A program made the position numbers and the translations under genes. From positions 1 through 56,295 of the IMG/VR virus record IMGVR_UViG_3300050821_007905: a DNA stretch of 56,295 nucleotides; one strand, written 5' to 3'. The number at the start of each line of letters is the position of its first letter. Position 1 is the stretch's first letter. Source of the DNA: a virus. The notes beneath the pieces were generated by a model. It was not told the origin of the DNA and ran no database searches. It saw only the letters and a list, made by a program, of their open reading frames with translations. Of this stretch, positions 47,516-55,111 are shown in pieces.

Positions 47516-47644
47516 TCAGTACCGCCGTCCTGTCGGGTCGTTGCGCTTCTTCGGCTTGCCTTGCCAGTCCCACGGCCACGACGACTCGAAGAACAGGAGC
47601 CAGATAACGGTGGCCCAGAAGATCGCGACGAGTGCGTCGACCAT
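47516..47644 (-). CDS. 42-residue membrane peptide
   Basis: ATG at 47644 in ATGA overlap. One membrane span (LVAIFWATVIWLLFF) followed by WPWDWQGKPKKRND, an aromatic then basic end. Unknown. Confidence 0.45.
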   Translation of the reverse strand: MVDALVAIFWATVIWLLFFESSWPWDWQGKPKKRNDPTGRRY

Positions 47645-48618
47645 CAGGCGGCCTCTGCCAGCGTCTCGACGCGCGCGAGGTCGTGGTGACTGCGGCAGTG
47701 CTCGCTGTCCTTACGCGCGAATTGACGGCAGCGCGTGCCGTTTGCGTTGCGTGACCGGCAGGGCTTCTTCTTCGGCTTCGACTTCGTCCCGTCGGTGCCG
47801 TACCGCGAGATTCCGATCTGCTCGCCCTTCGGCCGCAGCTGCAGCCCGAGCTTCCGCCACCCGTACAGGATCGACTGGTAGTAGCCCGAGTACGTTCCGG
47901 TCTCGCGTGTCGCCGCGAACCGTCGGGCGAGCTCGCCGATCGACAAGCCGGCGGTCTTGTAGACGACGTACGCCTGGCGGAGCTCGTGCTCGTTCAGCAA
48001 CCGCGGGCGGCCGCCACGCTTCGGCTCGACGCGATCGCGCGTCCGCAGTACGCCGTGGCGGCCCTTGTGGCCGACCTTCGGATTCTTCGACGCGCGCACG
48101 CGGAGCGCCTCGCCGGCGCAGCGGCGGCAGAGGTCGACGTTCCGGAACCGGCGGCCGCCGGCGCGCGCCGCACCTGGGCGCGTAACGAGCTTCTGCTTCG
48201 TCGCGTCCCAGATCACGTCTTGCTGCGAGGCCGGGTCGGGCCGGAAGAGGTCGAGCGGCCGGTAGCCGGTCTCGTCGGTGATCCGGCGGCCGCAGTCCTC
48301 GCAGTGAAGACCGATGCGTTCGCCGGCGAGCCTGCTGTGCCAGAGGTGCTCGAGGCCTGCGGCGACGAGGAACCTGTCGACGTCGCCGATGTCGATCGCG
48401 TCGCGCGCATACCAGCCGCGCGGGCTGACGAGCCCGGTGTGCGGCGAAGTCGACGTGAGGTCGCTGAGGCGCACGCGCCACGTGTCGGCCTTCTCGCCTG
48501 TTGCGGCGGCGAGGATCTCGTAGCCGCGCTGTGGCGACTCGAGCTCTGCGAGCCAGTCGTCGACGATCGCTCGGAACTCCGGGACAGAGACGAGCGTCCG
48601 GTCGGCTTCGACGATCAC
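47644..48618 (-). CDS. probable DNA-binding regulator A
   Basis: GTG at 48618 in GTGA overlap, 324 residues. Centre: CEDCGRRITDETG and LCRRCAGEALR as zinc sites; then RPRLLNEHELRQAYVVYKTAGL and SIGELARRFAATRETGTYSG, a resolvase/transposase-like HTH. C-terminal CRSRNANGTRCRQFARKDSE ends with HCRSHH. The same cysteine-histidine tail plan occurs in the gene at 48830. Confidence 0.55.
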   Translation of the reverse strand: MIVEADRTLVSVPEFRAIVDDWLAELESPQRGYEILAAATGEKADTWRVRLSDLTSTSPHTGLVSPRGWYARDAIDIGDVDRFLVAAGLEHLWHSRLAGERIGLHCEDCGRRITDETGYRPLDLFRPDPASQQDVIWDATKQKLVTRPGAARAGGRRFRNVDLCRRCAGEALRVRASKNPKVGHKGRHGVLRTRDRVEPKRGGRPRLLNEHELRQAYVVYKTAGLSIGELARRFAATRETGTYSGYYQSILYGWRKLGLQLRPKGEQIGISRYGTDGTKSKPKKKPCRSRNANGTRCRQFARKDSEHCRSHHDLARVETLAEAA

Positions 48619-48830
48619 GCGGCACCGATCTCGAGCTGCGCGCCGGGGTCTGTACTCTCCGCGGCGGCGATGCGCGGGGCGTGCAGGGTCATCGCGCGGT
48701 GTCCGCTCGGCCGTCGGCAGCTCTGGCCCGGCTCGGCCTTGCAGGTCGGGCAAGCGATCGACTTCGGGCACGTCGTCGCGGGGTCGTACTCGTCGCTGCC
48801 GCAATACGGGCAAGGATCAAGCTCGGCCAT
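48615..48830 (-). CDS. small zinc-finger protein
   Basis: ATG at 48830 in ATGA overlap, 71 residues. CPYCGSDEYDPATTCPK then CPTCKAEPGQSCRRPSGH: two zinc units, the second a motif common in actinobacterial phage DNA-binding proteins (CxxCxAxPGxxCxxxxGxxH). Confidence 0.65.
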   Translation of the reverse strand: MAELDPCPYCGSDEYDPATTCPKSIACPTCKAEPGQSCRRPSGHRAMTLHAPRIAAAESTDPGAQLEIGAA

Positions 48831-49957
48831 CAGGCTGCTACCTCCTCGTCGAGCGTGAGCTGCGCGACGGTGAGACCGAGAGGAGCGAGCAGCCGATCGG
48901 CGTTGGCGACGCTGAGCCGCTTCTTGCTGCCGTTCAGCAGTCGAGAGCACACCGAGCCGGGGACGCCGGTCTGGCGGTGCAGCGCGCCGGCCGCGCGCTC
49001 CTTCCGGCTGCGCGGAACGAGCAGCGGATCGAGGTGGGGGCGGATCAGCTCGAACTCGAGCGACGGCGCGCGCTTGATCCGCGACTGGATCTTCCTGATA
49101 TGCGCTGCGCGCTCATCAGCGAATCGGGGATCGTGGTGGTAGCAGTGCTCGCTGTCTTTCAACGGCCGTTGAGGGCAGGGATGCGGACGCGACCCGTCGA
49201 TCGTCGACGTCGTTCCAATGCAGTGCGTCGGTGCCTTCGCTCGGGAGAGCAGCTCCGCCTCGCGACTCGTGCGTAGCCGATAGCCGGAGGTCTTCCACGC
49301 GTACTCGAGCACGCTGCGAAACCGGACCGCGTCGACGTAGCCGAACCGCGCGTGGAGCCGCTGGCAGATCTCAGGCGACGAGAAGCCAGCCCCGTAGAGG
49401 CGGTAGAGCCGGTCGACGGTGCGGGCGTCGAGGCGGCGTTCGCCGTCGCGGTGGCCTCCGAAGCCGAGCAGGCGGCGGCCCTCGTTCGTGCGTTGGTGGC
49501 TCTCGGAGCGCGGCCGGATCGGCAGGCCTCGCTCGATGAACGCGCGGTGGATCGCATTCGCGCAGCTCTGCTGGTTTCGGAAACCCATCCGCTGCCAGAC
49601 GAGCTCGGCGAGCGCCCACATTCCGACGTGCTTCTCGACGTAGGTCTTGTGCAGCAGCTGCACGTGCGCGTCGGTGAACTGCGGTACCCGCCGGCGGTGA
49701 CGGCGCTTTGGCTTGGTTGCGACGATGAACTCGCCGTCGGTCGTGTAGACGAGATCTCCCTTCGGGGAACGGTCTCTGCAGACGGCGCAGAGCCGTCGCT
49801 GCCGTCGGAAGACCGGCCCGTACGCGTACACGAGTCCCTCGAGTCCGCACCTCGTCGGCGCGTCGATCGGCGCACCGACGAGCGGTCGCGACGGCAGATG
49901 CCAGAGCTCTTCCGACGTCGGGTGGAGCACGACGAGCGCGCCGTCTTGGGCGATCAC
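48830..49957 (-). CDS. probable DNA-binding regulator B with C-terminal XRE-like HTH
   Basis: GTG at 49957, 375 residues. LCAVCRDRSPKGD zinc knuckle; two repeated helical HTH-like parts (QLLHKTYVEKHVGMWALAEL and DRLYRLYGAGFSSPEICQRL); CPQRPLKDSEHCYHH tail-type motif; C-terminal SKKRLSVANADRLLAPLGL after a TGVPGSVCSRLLNG helix, an XRE-like HTH. Possibly an early regulator. Confidence 0.55.
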   Translation of the reverse strand: MIAQDGALVVLHPTSEELWHLPSRPLVGAPIDAPTRCGLEGLVYAYGPVFRRQRRLCAVCRDRSPKGDLVYTTDGEFIVATKPKRRHRRRVPQFTDAHVQLLHKTYVEKHVGMWALAELVWQRMGFRNQQSCANAIHRAFIERGLPIRPRSESHQRTNEGRRLLGFGGHRDGERRLDARTVDRLYRLYGAGFSSPEICQRLHARFGYVDAVRFRSVLEYAWKTSGYRLRTSREAELLSRAKAPTHCIGTTSTIDGSRPHPCPQRPLKDSEHCYHHDPRFADERAAHIRKIQSRIKRAPSLEFELIRPHLDPLLVPRSRKERAAGALHRQTGVPGSVCSRLLNGSKKRLSVANADRLLAPLGLTVAQLTLDEEVAA

Positions 49958-49961
49958 GTGG

Positions 49962-50354
49962 CTACCTCAGTCCGCACCCGGCCGCGGTCGCCCATTCGTG
50001 CCACGAGCCGTGATCGTCGTTCCACAGAAGCCAGGCGACATAGAGCTGCTGCGTCTTCGTCGCGTCGGCCGGCTCGCTCGTGTAGTGCAGGCCGTGTCGC
50101 CTGAGCGCTCGCGCCCACGTGCCGTAGAGGAACTGCATGCCGCCGCGGCTCGACGGGTTGCTCTTGTTGTGCCAGCCGAGCGGCCACGCTGCGACATCGC
50201 TCGGCGCGTCGTGTGCGGCTTCGTAGTGATGGATGCACATCGCCTGCTGCAGCCACCAGGCGGGCCAGGGTGCGCGTTGCGAGCGCGCGGACGATGCGAG
50301 TGAGAGTGCGGCGACGATCGCGGCCGCGGTGACAAGCATCCGGGCAACTTTCAT
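49962..50354 (-). CDS. secreted lysozyme-like (Rpf/transglycosylase-like) protein
   Basis: ATG at 50354 with a GGAGG site three bases upstream, 130 residues. Signal peptide KVARMLVTAAAIVAALSLAS ending ARS. Mature part: CIHHYEAAHDAP with a candidate catalytic Glu, NPSSRGGMQFLYGTWA and TKTQQLYVAWLLWNDD, WATAAGCGL: the layout of Rpf-like and small transglycosylase domains. Secretion by the host Sec system and position in the leftward block separate it from the tail lysozyme. Confidence 0.7.
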   Translation of the reverse strand: MKVARMLVTAAAIVAALSLASSARSQRAPWPAWWLQQAMCIHHYEAAHDAPSDVAAWPLGWHNKSNPSSRGGMQFLYGTWARALRRHGLHYTSEPADATKTQQLYVAWLLWNDDHGSWHEWATAAGCGLR

Positions 50355-50459
50355 AACCCTCCAGTTCGCGTTTCAGGCAGCCGGTCACGGCGCGGCTGGA
50401 GCGCCAGAGCAGGACGGCGGTGCGGGCGCTCACGCGCACAGCCCAGGTGAGAAAGACGG
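50355..50459 (-). other. gap with no convincing gene
   Basis: A frame from an ATG at 50463 encodes a basic-aromatic start (MTVFLTWAVRVSARTAVLLW) but runs without a stop through the next gene as shadow. A real but frame-broken small gene is possible. The ribosome binding site of the secreted lysozyme is here. Confidence 0.3.
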
Positions 50460-51878
50460 TCATGCGGCGATCGGCTCCTCGGCGCGCAGTTGGCGCGCGG
50501 TCTCCTCGAGGACGCACGCGACGTCGCGGCGCAGCTGTGGGTTCTCGAGCGCGCGGCCTTCGTCGACGGCGGCGAGCAGACGCTTCAGCGCCGTCTGGAC
50601 GCGACGCTCGAGCGGCGACTTCCGCGGCGCGTTGCCTCCACGCCGGCGACGCGACCGCAGCACGGACGGGTGCTCCGCCTGGCCGCGCAGCCACGCGAGC
50701 AGCAGCCCCGCGTAGTGAGCGCTCATCACGAGCTCGTCGGCCGCCTCGCCAGCTGTCAGGTCGGGCCGGTCGGCGAGCAGCGCGCGCAGCTGCGTCTCGA
50801 GCGGCTCGCGGCGCGACGGATCGTCAGGGGTGCGCAAGGCGAGCCGTGCGCGGCGGACGCTCATCGGTACGCCGTGCAGCTCGAACCCGATCGCGTAGCC
50901 GCGCTCGAGCAGCGCCTCGTCGTCGAAGCAGAGACGGCAGCTCGAGCACGTCGTGCCGTGATGGGTCTGCGCGGGGCAGGGAAGGATGGGGACGCTGGTG
51001 TCGGGCGCGTCCCCGCTCCCCGGCCGTTGGCCCGTCAACCGATCACCAGTCGTGATCGGGCTACCGGTGTTGCCGAGCCCGTGGGGGCGGCTCACGGAGG
51101 CTGTGCGGCAAGACGTCTCTAGTGCGCGCTCACCGGCTGCAGCGCCTTCGCTGCGTCGAGATCGCGGAGCGCGTTCGACAGCCGATCCGAGTGCGGCTGA
51201 ATCATCTCGTCCCCCGCCTCGATGTCGCTGTCGACCCACCGCTTCACCTCGCGCACTTCCTCCTCCGCCCGCGAGATCAGCTCCGCGGTCGTCAAGCCTT
51301 CCGTTGCCGGATCCATTCGCTTCCTCCTTCGTGGGTGTGTAGAGCCTGCGGCTCTCGAACTCCTCGACGACGATCGACGGCGCGTACCCGAGACCGGACG
51401 CTGTCCGGACACTGTCTGGTGTCTCGCACGACGCGAGCACGCTCACTCGTCCCCAGCTCGCCCGCGCAACTGTGCGCCAGGCGTGCGTGTACGTCCAGAC
51501 GGGGCCGCCGCCGCGCTCCATGTACCGCTCCGCGGCCGCGGCGACGATTCGGGCTGCTTCGTCGGTCGCGCAGTCGCCGACCGAGTGCAGCCTCAGCGGG
51601 CGTCCCTCAGGGACGCTCAGCGCGTCGATCGCGTCAGCCTCGGCGTGCGCGACGTCGAGCGCGGTCGCCTGCAGACGCGCGGCAGCTTCGTTCAGCGGCC
51701 GCGTGACGAACATGCCGAGCCGGCCCGTCTCGGCGTAGCAGCCACCGCCGTCGATGAAGGGGCAGTCGCCGGGACACGACGGCTGCGCCGCGTAGGTGAC
51801 GGCGCAATCGCCAACCTTCTCGTTGCCGCTGACCGCGCGCGCGACTGCGAGGTGCTCGTGGTCGGGCTTGAACGGCAT
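50460..51878 (-). CDS. Gp88/DUF7227-like phage protein interrupted by an in-frame segment
   Basis: ATG at 51878, one open frame of 472 residues. N-terminal part: KVGDCAVTYAAQPSCPGDCPF, GCYAE, LRLHSVGDCATDEAARIV, PVWTYTHAW and VSVLASCETPDSVRTA. After about residue 185 comes a 100-residue Gly/Arg/Ser stretch that reads as shadow, then LPCPAQTHHGTTCSSCRLCFDDE, the usual next motif of this family, and a helical end (LRALLADRPDLTAGEAADEL). The family is linked to metal-dependent functions only by its cysteines. Confidence 0.6.
   Translation of the reverse strand: MPFKPDHEHLAVARAVSGNEKVGDCAVTYAAQPSCPGDCPFIDGGGCYAETGRLGMFVTRPLNEAAARLQATALDVAHAEADAIDALSVPEGRPLRLHSVGDCATDEAARIVAAAAERYMERGGGPVWTYTHAWRTVARASWGRVSVLASCETPDSVRTASGLGYAPSIVVEEFESRRLYTPTKEEANGSGNGRLDDRGADLAGGGGSARGEAVGRQRHRGGGRDDSAALGSAVERAPRSRRSEGAAAGERALETSCRTASVSRPHGLGNTGSPITTGDRLTGQRPGSGDAPDTSVPILPCPAQTHHGTTCSSCRLCFDDEALLERGYAIGFELHGVPMSVRRARLALRTPDDPSRREPLETQLRALLADRPDLTAGEAADELVMSAHYAGLLLAWLRGQAEHPSVLRSRRRRGGNAPRKSPLERRVQTALKRLLAAVDEGRALENPQLRRDVACVLEETARQLRAEEPIAA
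51039..51059. repeat. perfect 8-bp hairpin inside the interrupting segment
   Basis: CCGATCAC, five bases, GTGATCGG. No U run. Marks the left part of the segment between the two conserved halves of the Gp88-like protein; could be an operator or a trace of insertion. Confidence 0.6.
51119..51316 (-). CDS. 65-residue nested protein
   Basis: ATG at 51316 with a strong AAGGAGGA site. Different frame from the surrounding gene. Acidic helical protein (EGLTTAELISRAEEEVREV ... LSNALRDLDAAKAL). Its codon pattern is more regular than that of the long frame here, so it is probably the true coding content of this segment. Confidence 0.6.
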   Translation of the reverse strand: MDPATEGLTTAELISRAEEEVREVKRWVDSDIEAGDEMIQPHSDRLSNALRDLDAAKALQPVSAH

Positions 51879-52156
51879 CAGGCGGCCGCTCCGAGCTCGT
51901 CGAACGCCGCCACGATCCGCGCCCGCACATCGAGCATCTCCGCGTGATCCTCAGGCTGAAGCAGCGAACGCGCGCGCAGCTCCCACGGCCACACGCCGTC
52001 GCTCTCGATCGCCCGCTCCATCAGCGCGAACTCGCGCGAGCTCATGTGCTCCTTGGCCCAGGCGAGCCACGCCTCGTCGTCGAAGATCCGCGGGTCGACG
52101 TGGAGGCTCTCGTCGACGCCGAGCTGCGGTACCTCGCGGCGGCGCAGACCGATCAC
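51878..52156 (-). CDS. hypothetical protein
   Basis: GTG at 52156, 92 residues. IFDDEAWLAWAKEHMSSREFA and ARIVAAFDELG; helical, acidic. ATGA-type overlap with the next gene. Unknown. Confidence 0.55.
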   Translation of the reverse strand: MIGLRRREVPQLGVDESLHVDPRIFDDEAWLAWAKEHMSSREFALMERAIESDGVWPWELRARSLLQPEDHAEMLDVRARIVAAFDELGAAA

Positions 52157-52320
52157 GCGGCCTCCTCGAGGGCGTGCTCGAGCCCGTCCGCGAGCGCCCG
52201 CACCGCGAGCTCGGCAGCGTCGTAGATCCGCCGCTCGAGCGTCCCCGGCAGGGTGTGCTCCTCGGCGAGCGCCTGGAGCTCGAGCGCCTCACGACGCAGG
52301 CTGTCGATCGCCTCTATCAG
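52153..52320 (-). CDS. 55-residue helical protein, probable CTG start
   Basis: The frame has an in-frame stop upstream and no ATG, GTG or TTG before its conserved-looking helix. A CTG at 52320 overlaps the integrase stop as CTGA, copying the ATGA/GTGA pattern of the block. Product: acidic helices (DSLRREALELQALAEEHTLP ... ADGLEHALEEAA). Rare start, so uncertain. Confidence 0.4.
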   Translation of the reverse strand: MIEAIDSLRREALELQALAEEHTLPGTLERRIYDAAELAVRALADGLEHALEEAA

Positions 52321-53471
52321 CGCCGCGTCTCCCGCCGGCCGCGCTCGCGAGCGCGCTCAAGCCGACGGGAGAGCGGTTCGAGCGCGGCTTGTGTGCCGCC
52401 ACCCGGCTCTACGACTGGAGTGTCAGCGGACGGAGGTTCGAATCCTCCCGCCCCCACTCCAGCCAAGGACTCAAACGGTTTCTCCGCAAATTGCGGCAAA
52501 CCGGCCTCGCCCTTGTCGTCAGCGTTGGCAACTCCCCACGACAGGTCGCGTACGCGCTCCATCGCGGTCTGCTTGTCCAGCTTCCTGAGGTAGGTCTCGG
52601 TCGTCTTCAGCGTCCGGTGGCCCATCAGCTCCTTGAGGGCCTCGACGTCGCCGGGGTTTCCCTCGAGGTAGAAGCACGCGAACGCCGCCCGGAGGGCATG
52701 CACGTGCGAGACGACGCCGGCGCGTGCGGCGACCCGCTTCACGACGCGCCAGATGATGCGGTCGTCGCGGACGTCGCCGGGCTTCGTCCGCTGCAGGAAC
52801 CCCTCGGGCGGGACGATGTAGTCGTAGCGCTCGTAGGCGCCGTCGGCCTCGGCGGTCTCGATCAGCGCGGCGAGCTCGCCCGGGACCGGCTTCCAGATCG
52901 TCTTGCCGCCCTTCTCGCGGAACCGCATGAGCAGCCGCTCGCGGTCGTAGTCGGTCGAGACCCGCAGCGACGCGACGGCGTGCCGGCGCGGGCCGAGGTA
53001 GGCGGGCACCGCGGGGGCGAGCTTCTCCGTCCACGTCTGGCCTGCGGCGAGGATCTTGCGGACGCCGGCCGGGTCGACGGTGACGACGTCGAGGTCTTCG
53101 GCCGGGATGCGGCGGGTGCGCTCGAGCCGGTCGATCGGGTTGGACGCGATCTTGTGGTTCTTGTAGAGCCACCGCAGGAACGAGGCGAGGTGCGCCTCCT
53201 TGCCGGCGATCGTGCCGGGCGCGAGGTTCGTCTTCGTTGCGAGGTACCGCCGCAGGTCGTCGGTGGTGATCTTGGAGACGTCCTGGTCGACGGGGAGCCG
53301 GTCGGCGAACTCGTAGAGCGTCCGCTCGTATTCGGGGATGGTGCGCTCCGACCATCTTCGGCGCCGGCAGTCGCCGATGAAGTCGTCGATCGCGCGATGT
53401 GTGGTGAGCATGACCCTGACTACCACGGTCGGGGCTGCGAAGTCGAGGGTGACCTGCTCGGGCGCCCTCAC
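52317..53471 (-). CDS. int: tyrosine integrase
   Basis: GTG at 53471 in GTGA overlap, 384 residues; ATG at 53411 is an alternative. N-terminal SAM-like core-binding domain (RTIPEYERTLYEFADRLP, APGTIAGKEAHLASFLRWL). Catalytic region: GPRRHAVASLRVSTDYD, REKGGKTIWKPVP, HALRAAFACFYLEGN near residue 257 (HxxR), LMGHRTLKTTETYLRKL near 293 with the nucleophile Tyr. The last 60 residues run through attP. Integrates the phage at a host tRNA or tmRNA gene. Confidence 0.9.
   Translation of the reverse strand: MRAPEQVTLDFAAPTVVVRVMLTTHRAIDDFIGDCRRRRWSERTIPEYERTLYEFADRLPVDQDVSKITTDDLRRYLATKTNLAPGTIAGKEAHLASFLRWLYKNHKIASNPIDRLERTRRIPAEDLDVVTVDPAGVRKILAAGQTWTEKLAPAVPAYLGPRRHAVASLRVSTDYDRERLLMRFREKGGKTIWKPVPGELAALIETAEADGAYERYDYIVPPEGFLQRTKPGDVRDDRIIWRVVKRVAARAGVVSHVHALRAAFACFYLEGNPGDVEALKELMGHRTLKTTETYLRKLDKQTAMERVRDLSWGVANADDKGEAGLPQFAEKPFESLAGVGAGGFEPPSADTPVVEPGGGTQAALEPLSRRLERARERGRRETRR
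52420..52461 (+). other. attP: attP core: 3' end of a tRNA- or tmRNA-like gene
   Basis: T-arm GGAGG-TTCGAAT-CCTCC (52432-52448) followed by CGCCCCC, a discriminator A and CTCCA. The matching 5' acceptor strand (GGGGGCG) is absent, so this is only the 3' end of a tRNA-type gene, as in an attachment site. It lies in the 3' end of the integrase gene, where reading the other strand gives GGFEPPSADTP, a typical by-product of a tRNA-end attP. Confidence 0.75.
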
Positions 53472-53779
53472 GAGCCGCCCCTGAGCAACACGCCTTCTTC
53501 GGCGAACTGTCCCACGGCTTCCTGGGCGCGGCGGATGCAGGTGGCGAGCGTGAAGCCGCCGCCTGAGCCTCCGTCCAGGTAGGCGAGCGTCGACGTCGGG
53601 ATGCCGTGCTCGTCGGGCTCGCCGATCGCGTGGATCTCGTACCACCAGCGCGACGTGCGCCCCGGCCAGGGCAGCCAGCGCGAACTCGCGGGCTCGATCT
53701 CGGCGTAGAACGTCTCGCCGTTCAGGCCGGGCGTCGGCTGTACGAGCAGGCCGCTGTGGGAAACAGTTCGCGCGCTCAC
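53468..53779 (-). CDS. hypothetical protein upstream of the integrase
   Basis: GTG at 53779, 103 residues. GETFYAEIEPASSRWLPWPG, then RTSRWWYEIHAIG, GGFTLATCIRRAQEAVGQFA. A mixed alpha/beta single domain; no motif known. It could be an excisionase only by place; there is no HTH. Confidence 0.55.
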   Translation of the reverse strand: MSARTVSHSGLLVQPTPGLNGETFYAEIEPASSRWLPWPGRTSRWWYEIHAIGEPDEHGIPTSTLAYLDGGSGGGFTLATCIRRAQEAVGQFAEEGVLLRGGS

Positions 53780-54009
53780 GTGCCGCTCCTGGCCGCGTCG
53801 AGACGGGCGAGCGCACGGCTTGCCTGCGCCCCGACCGAGTTAGCGATCTCCAGGCCGAGGAACGGCCGCGCGGCTTCGAGCACGTCGACGACGTCGAGCA
53901 GCGCCTCGTACTCGGTCATTGCACGCTTGCCGTCCTCAAGCGTCGGGAAGTCGTCGGCCTCGAACTCCTCGCCCGAGTGGACGCGCAGCACCTTCTCGAT
54001 GGCGGTCAT
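53776..54009 (-). CDS. small acidic helical protein
   Basis: ATG at 54009 in ATGA overlap, 77 residues: EADDFPTLEDGKRAMTEYEA, then LLDVVDVLEAARPF. Typical early phage protein of unknown role. Confidence 0.5.
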   Translation of the reverse strand: MTAIEKVLRVHSGEEFEADDFPTLEDGKRAMTEYEALLDVVDVLEAARPFLGLEIANSVGAQASRALARLDAARSGT

Positions 54010-54149
54010 GGCCTCGGCCCGAGGTGCTGTTCGATGTGCTCTCGCCACCAGCGGAGGTCGCGCACGCACGCGCGCAACATCTGCCGCATCAGCGGTTCGT
54101 CGCGGCGCAGCCAGAGCCGCCGGATCACGTTCTCGCCGAAGGAGCTCAT
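54006..54149 (-). CDS. 47-residue basic protein
   Basis: ATG at 54149. Arg-rich helix with Trp (NVIRRLWLRRDEPLMRQM, VRDLRWWREHIEQHL). Overlaps stops on both sides. Unknown; below usual size limits. Confidence 0.45.
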   Translation of the reverse strand: MSSFGENVIRRLWLRRDEPLMRQMLRACVRDLRWWREHIEQHLGPRP

Positions 54150-54307
54150 GGACGCGGCCTCGTGAACTCGATCGTCTTGCCGCTATGACGACGACGACGC
54201 TGCCGCCACCAGTGCGCGACCGCGTAGCCGCCGCCGGCGAGGAACACCGCGACCACGATCACGACCAGGCAACAGCCCGCGACGATCCAGTAGATGAGCG
54301 GCGGCAT
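54146..54307 (-). CDS. 53-residue membrane protein
   Basis: ATG at 54307. One span (IYWIVAGCCLVVIVVAVFLA) then a Trp/Arg stretch and a basic cytoplasmic tail. Unknown. Confidence 0.5.
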   Translation of the reverse strand: MPPLIYWIVAGCCLVVIVVAVFLAGGGYAVAHWWRQRRRRHSGKTIEFTRPRP

Positions 54308-54420
54308 CAGCGCGGCCTCTCTTCCGTCTCGCCGTCGAACAGATACCGCAGCAACGCAGCAGCACCGATCAACACGAGGCAGGCGACGAGGACGAGCACA
54401 GCAACGACCAGCCCGCTCAC
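54307..54420 (-). CDS. 37-residue membrane peptide
   Basis: GTG at 54420 in GTGA overlap. Span GLVVAVLVLVACLVLIGAAA, then RYLFDGETEERP. With the previous gene it makes a pair of single-span peptides. Confidence 0.45.
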   Translation of the reverse strand: MSGLVVAVLVLVACLVLIGAAALLRYLFDGETEERPR

Positions 54421-54617
54421 CGCTGCCGCCGTTCGCGCCACAGCTCGAGCGCCTGCTGAGCCACGTCCTCGAAGTCGACGATCTCGCGCAAACACTCCTC
54501 GAGCCGGAAACGCTCCGACGGCCTGGCGAGAACCTCCGCGTCATCGAGGGTCAGCTGGAAGTCGTCGAGGGTGAACCGCGCGATCGTCGCACGATCAAGA
54601 TGCGGGGTCGTGCTCAT
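54417..54617 (-). CDS. small acidic protein
   Basis: ATG at 54617, 66 residues: RATIARFTLDDFQLTLDDAE, then FRLEECLREIVDFEDVAQQA. Helical, acidic. Unknown. Confidence 0.5.
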   Translation of the reverse strand: MSTTPHLDRATIARFTLDDFQLTLDDAEVLARPSERFRLEECLREIVDFEDVAQQALELWRERRQR

Positions 54618-55111
54618 GCGACCACCAAAGCCGAGTCGATCAGTCCCGCGAGCTCGGCGCCAACATCCCAGAGGCCGAGCGCGCCCTTACAGGCGATCGT
54701 CTTGTCGAGCATCCGCACGTTCGCCAGACGCCAGGCGTACCGGCCCGGGGAGAAGTCGCCGAACGCGAGCTCGGTCTCACCCTCGATGTCCGCGAGGGCG
54801 TTCGCGGTCAGGTCTTCGCGAACCTCACCGGTCGGCAGGCAGTAGACGAGATCGCAGACCGCGACGACCGCTCCGCGCGGCAGCTCATGGTCGAGCTCGG
54901 CGCTGAAACCCGCGCCGGCCAGCGCTTGCCGGAACGGCTCGCGCCAGTAGAACTGGACGAGGCCAGCCGCACCACCAACCGGGGTGAGGCCCTTCGCGGC
55001 GTGGATTGCGAGTGGGCCGCGGTAGTCGGTCGACCAGGAGCGCGTCTCGAAGTGCTTCGCCCCGATCGCGACGAGCGTCGCAAAGGGCTGCGTAAGGGTC
55101 AGCGCCTTCAT
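54614..55111 (-). CDS. ASCH-domain protein
   Basis: ATG at 55111 (inner start chosen since MKALTLTQPF is the typical ASCH start), 165 residues. ALTLTQPFATLVAIGAKHFETR, STDYRGPLAIHAAKG, GAVVAVCDLVYC and FSPGRYAWRLANVR follow the ASCH/PUA-like beta barrel order. These proteins bind RNA or modified nucleobases; some cleave acetylcytidine. In phages they may act on modified nucleic acid. Confidence 0.8.
   Translation of the reverse strand: MKALTLTQPFATLVAIGAKHFETRSWSTDYRGPLAIHAAKGLTPVGGAAGLVQFYWREPFRQALAGAGFSAELDHELPRGAVVAVCDLVYCLPTGEVREDLTANALADIEGETELAFGDFSPGRYAWRLANVRMLDKTIACKGALGLWDVGAELAGLIDSALVVA

Noticed and set aside
49276-49286. CGATAGCC on the plus strand in the leftward block
   Set aside because: No rightward start follows and the bases encode part of a leftward protein; taken as chance.
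52380-52461. Complete tRNA gene at attP
   Set aside because: The T-arm and acceptor 3' end are present but no matching 5' acceptor strand, D-arm or clear anticodon arm was found.
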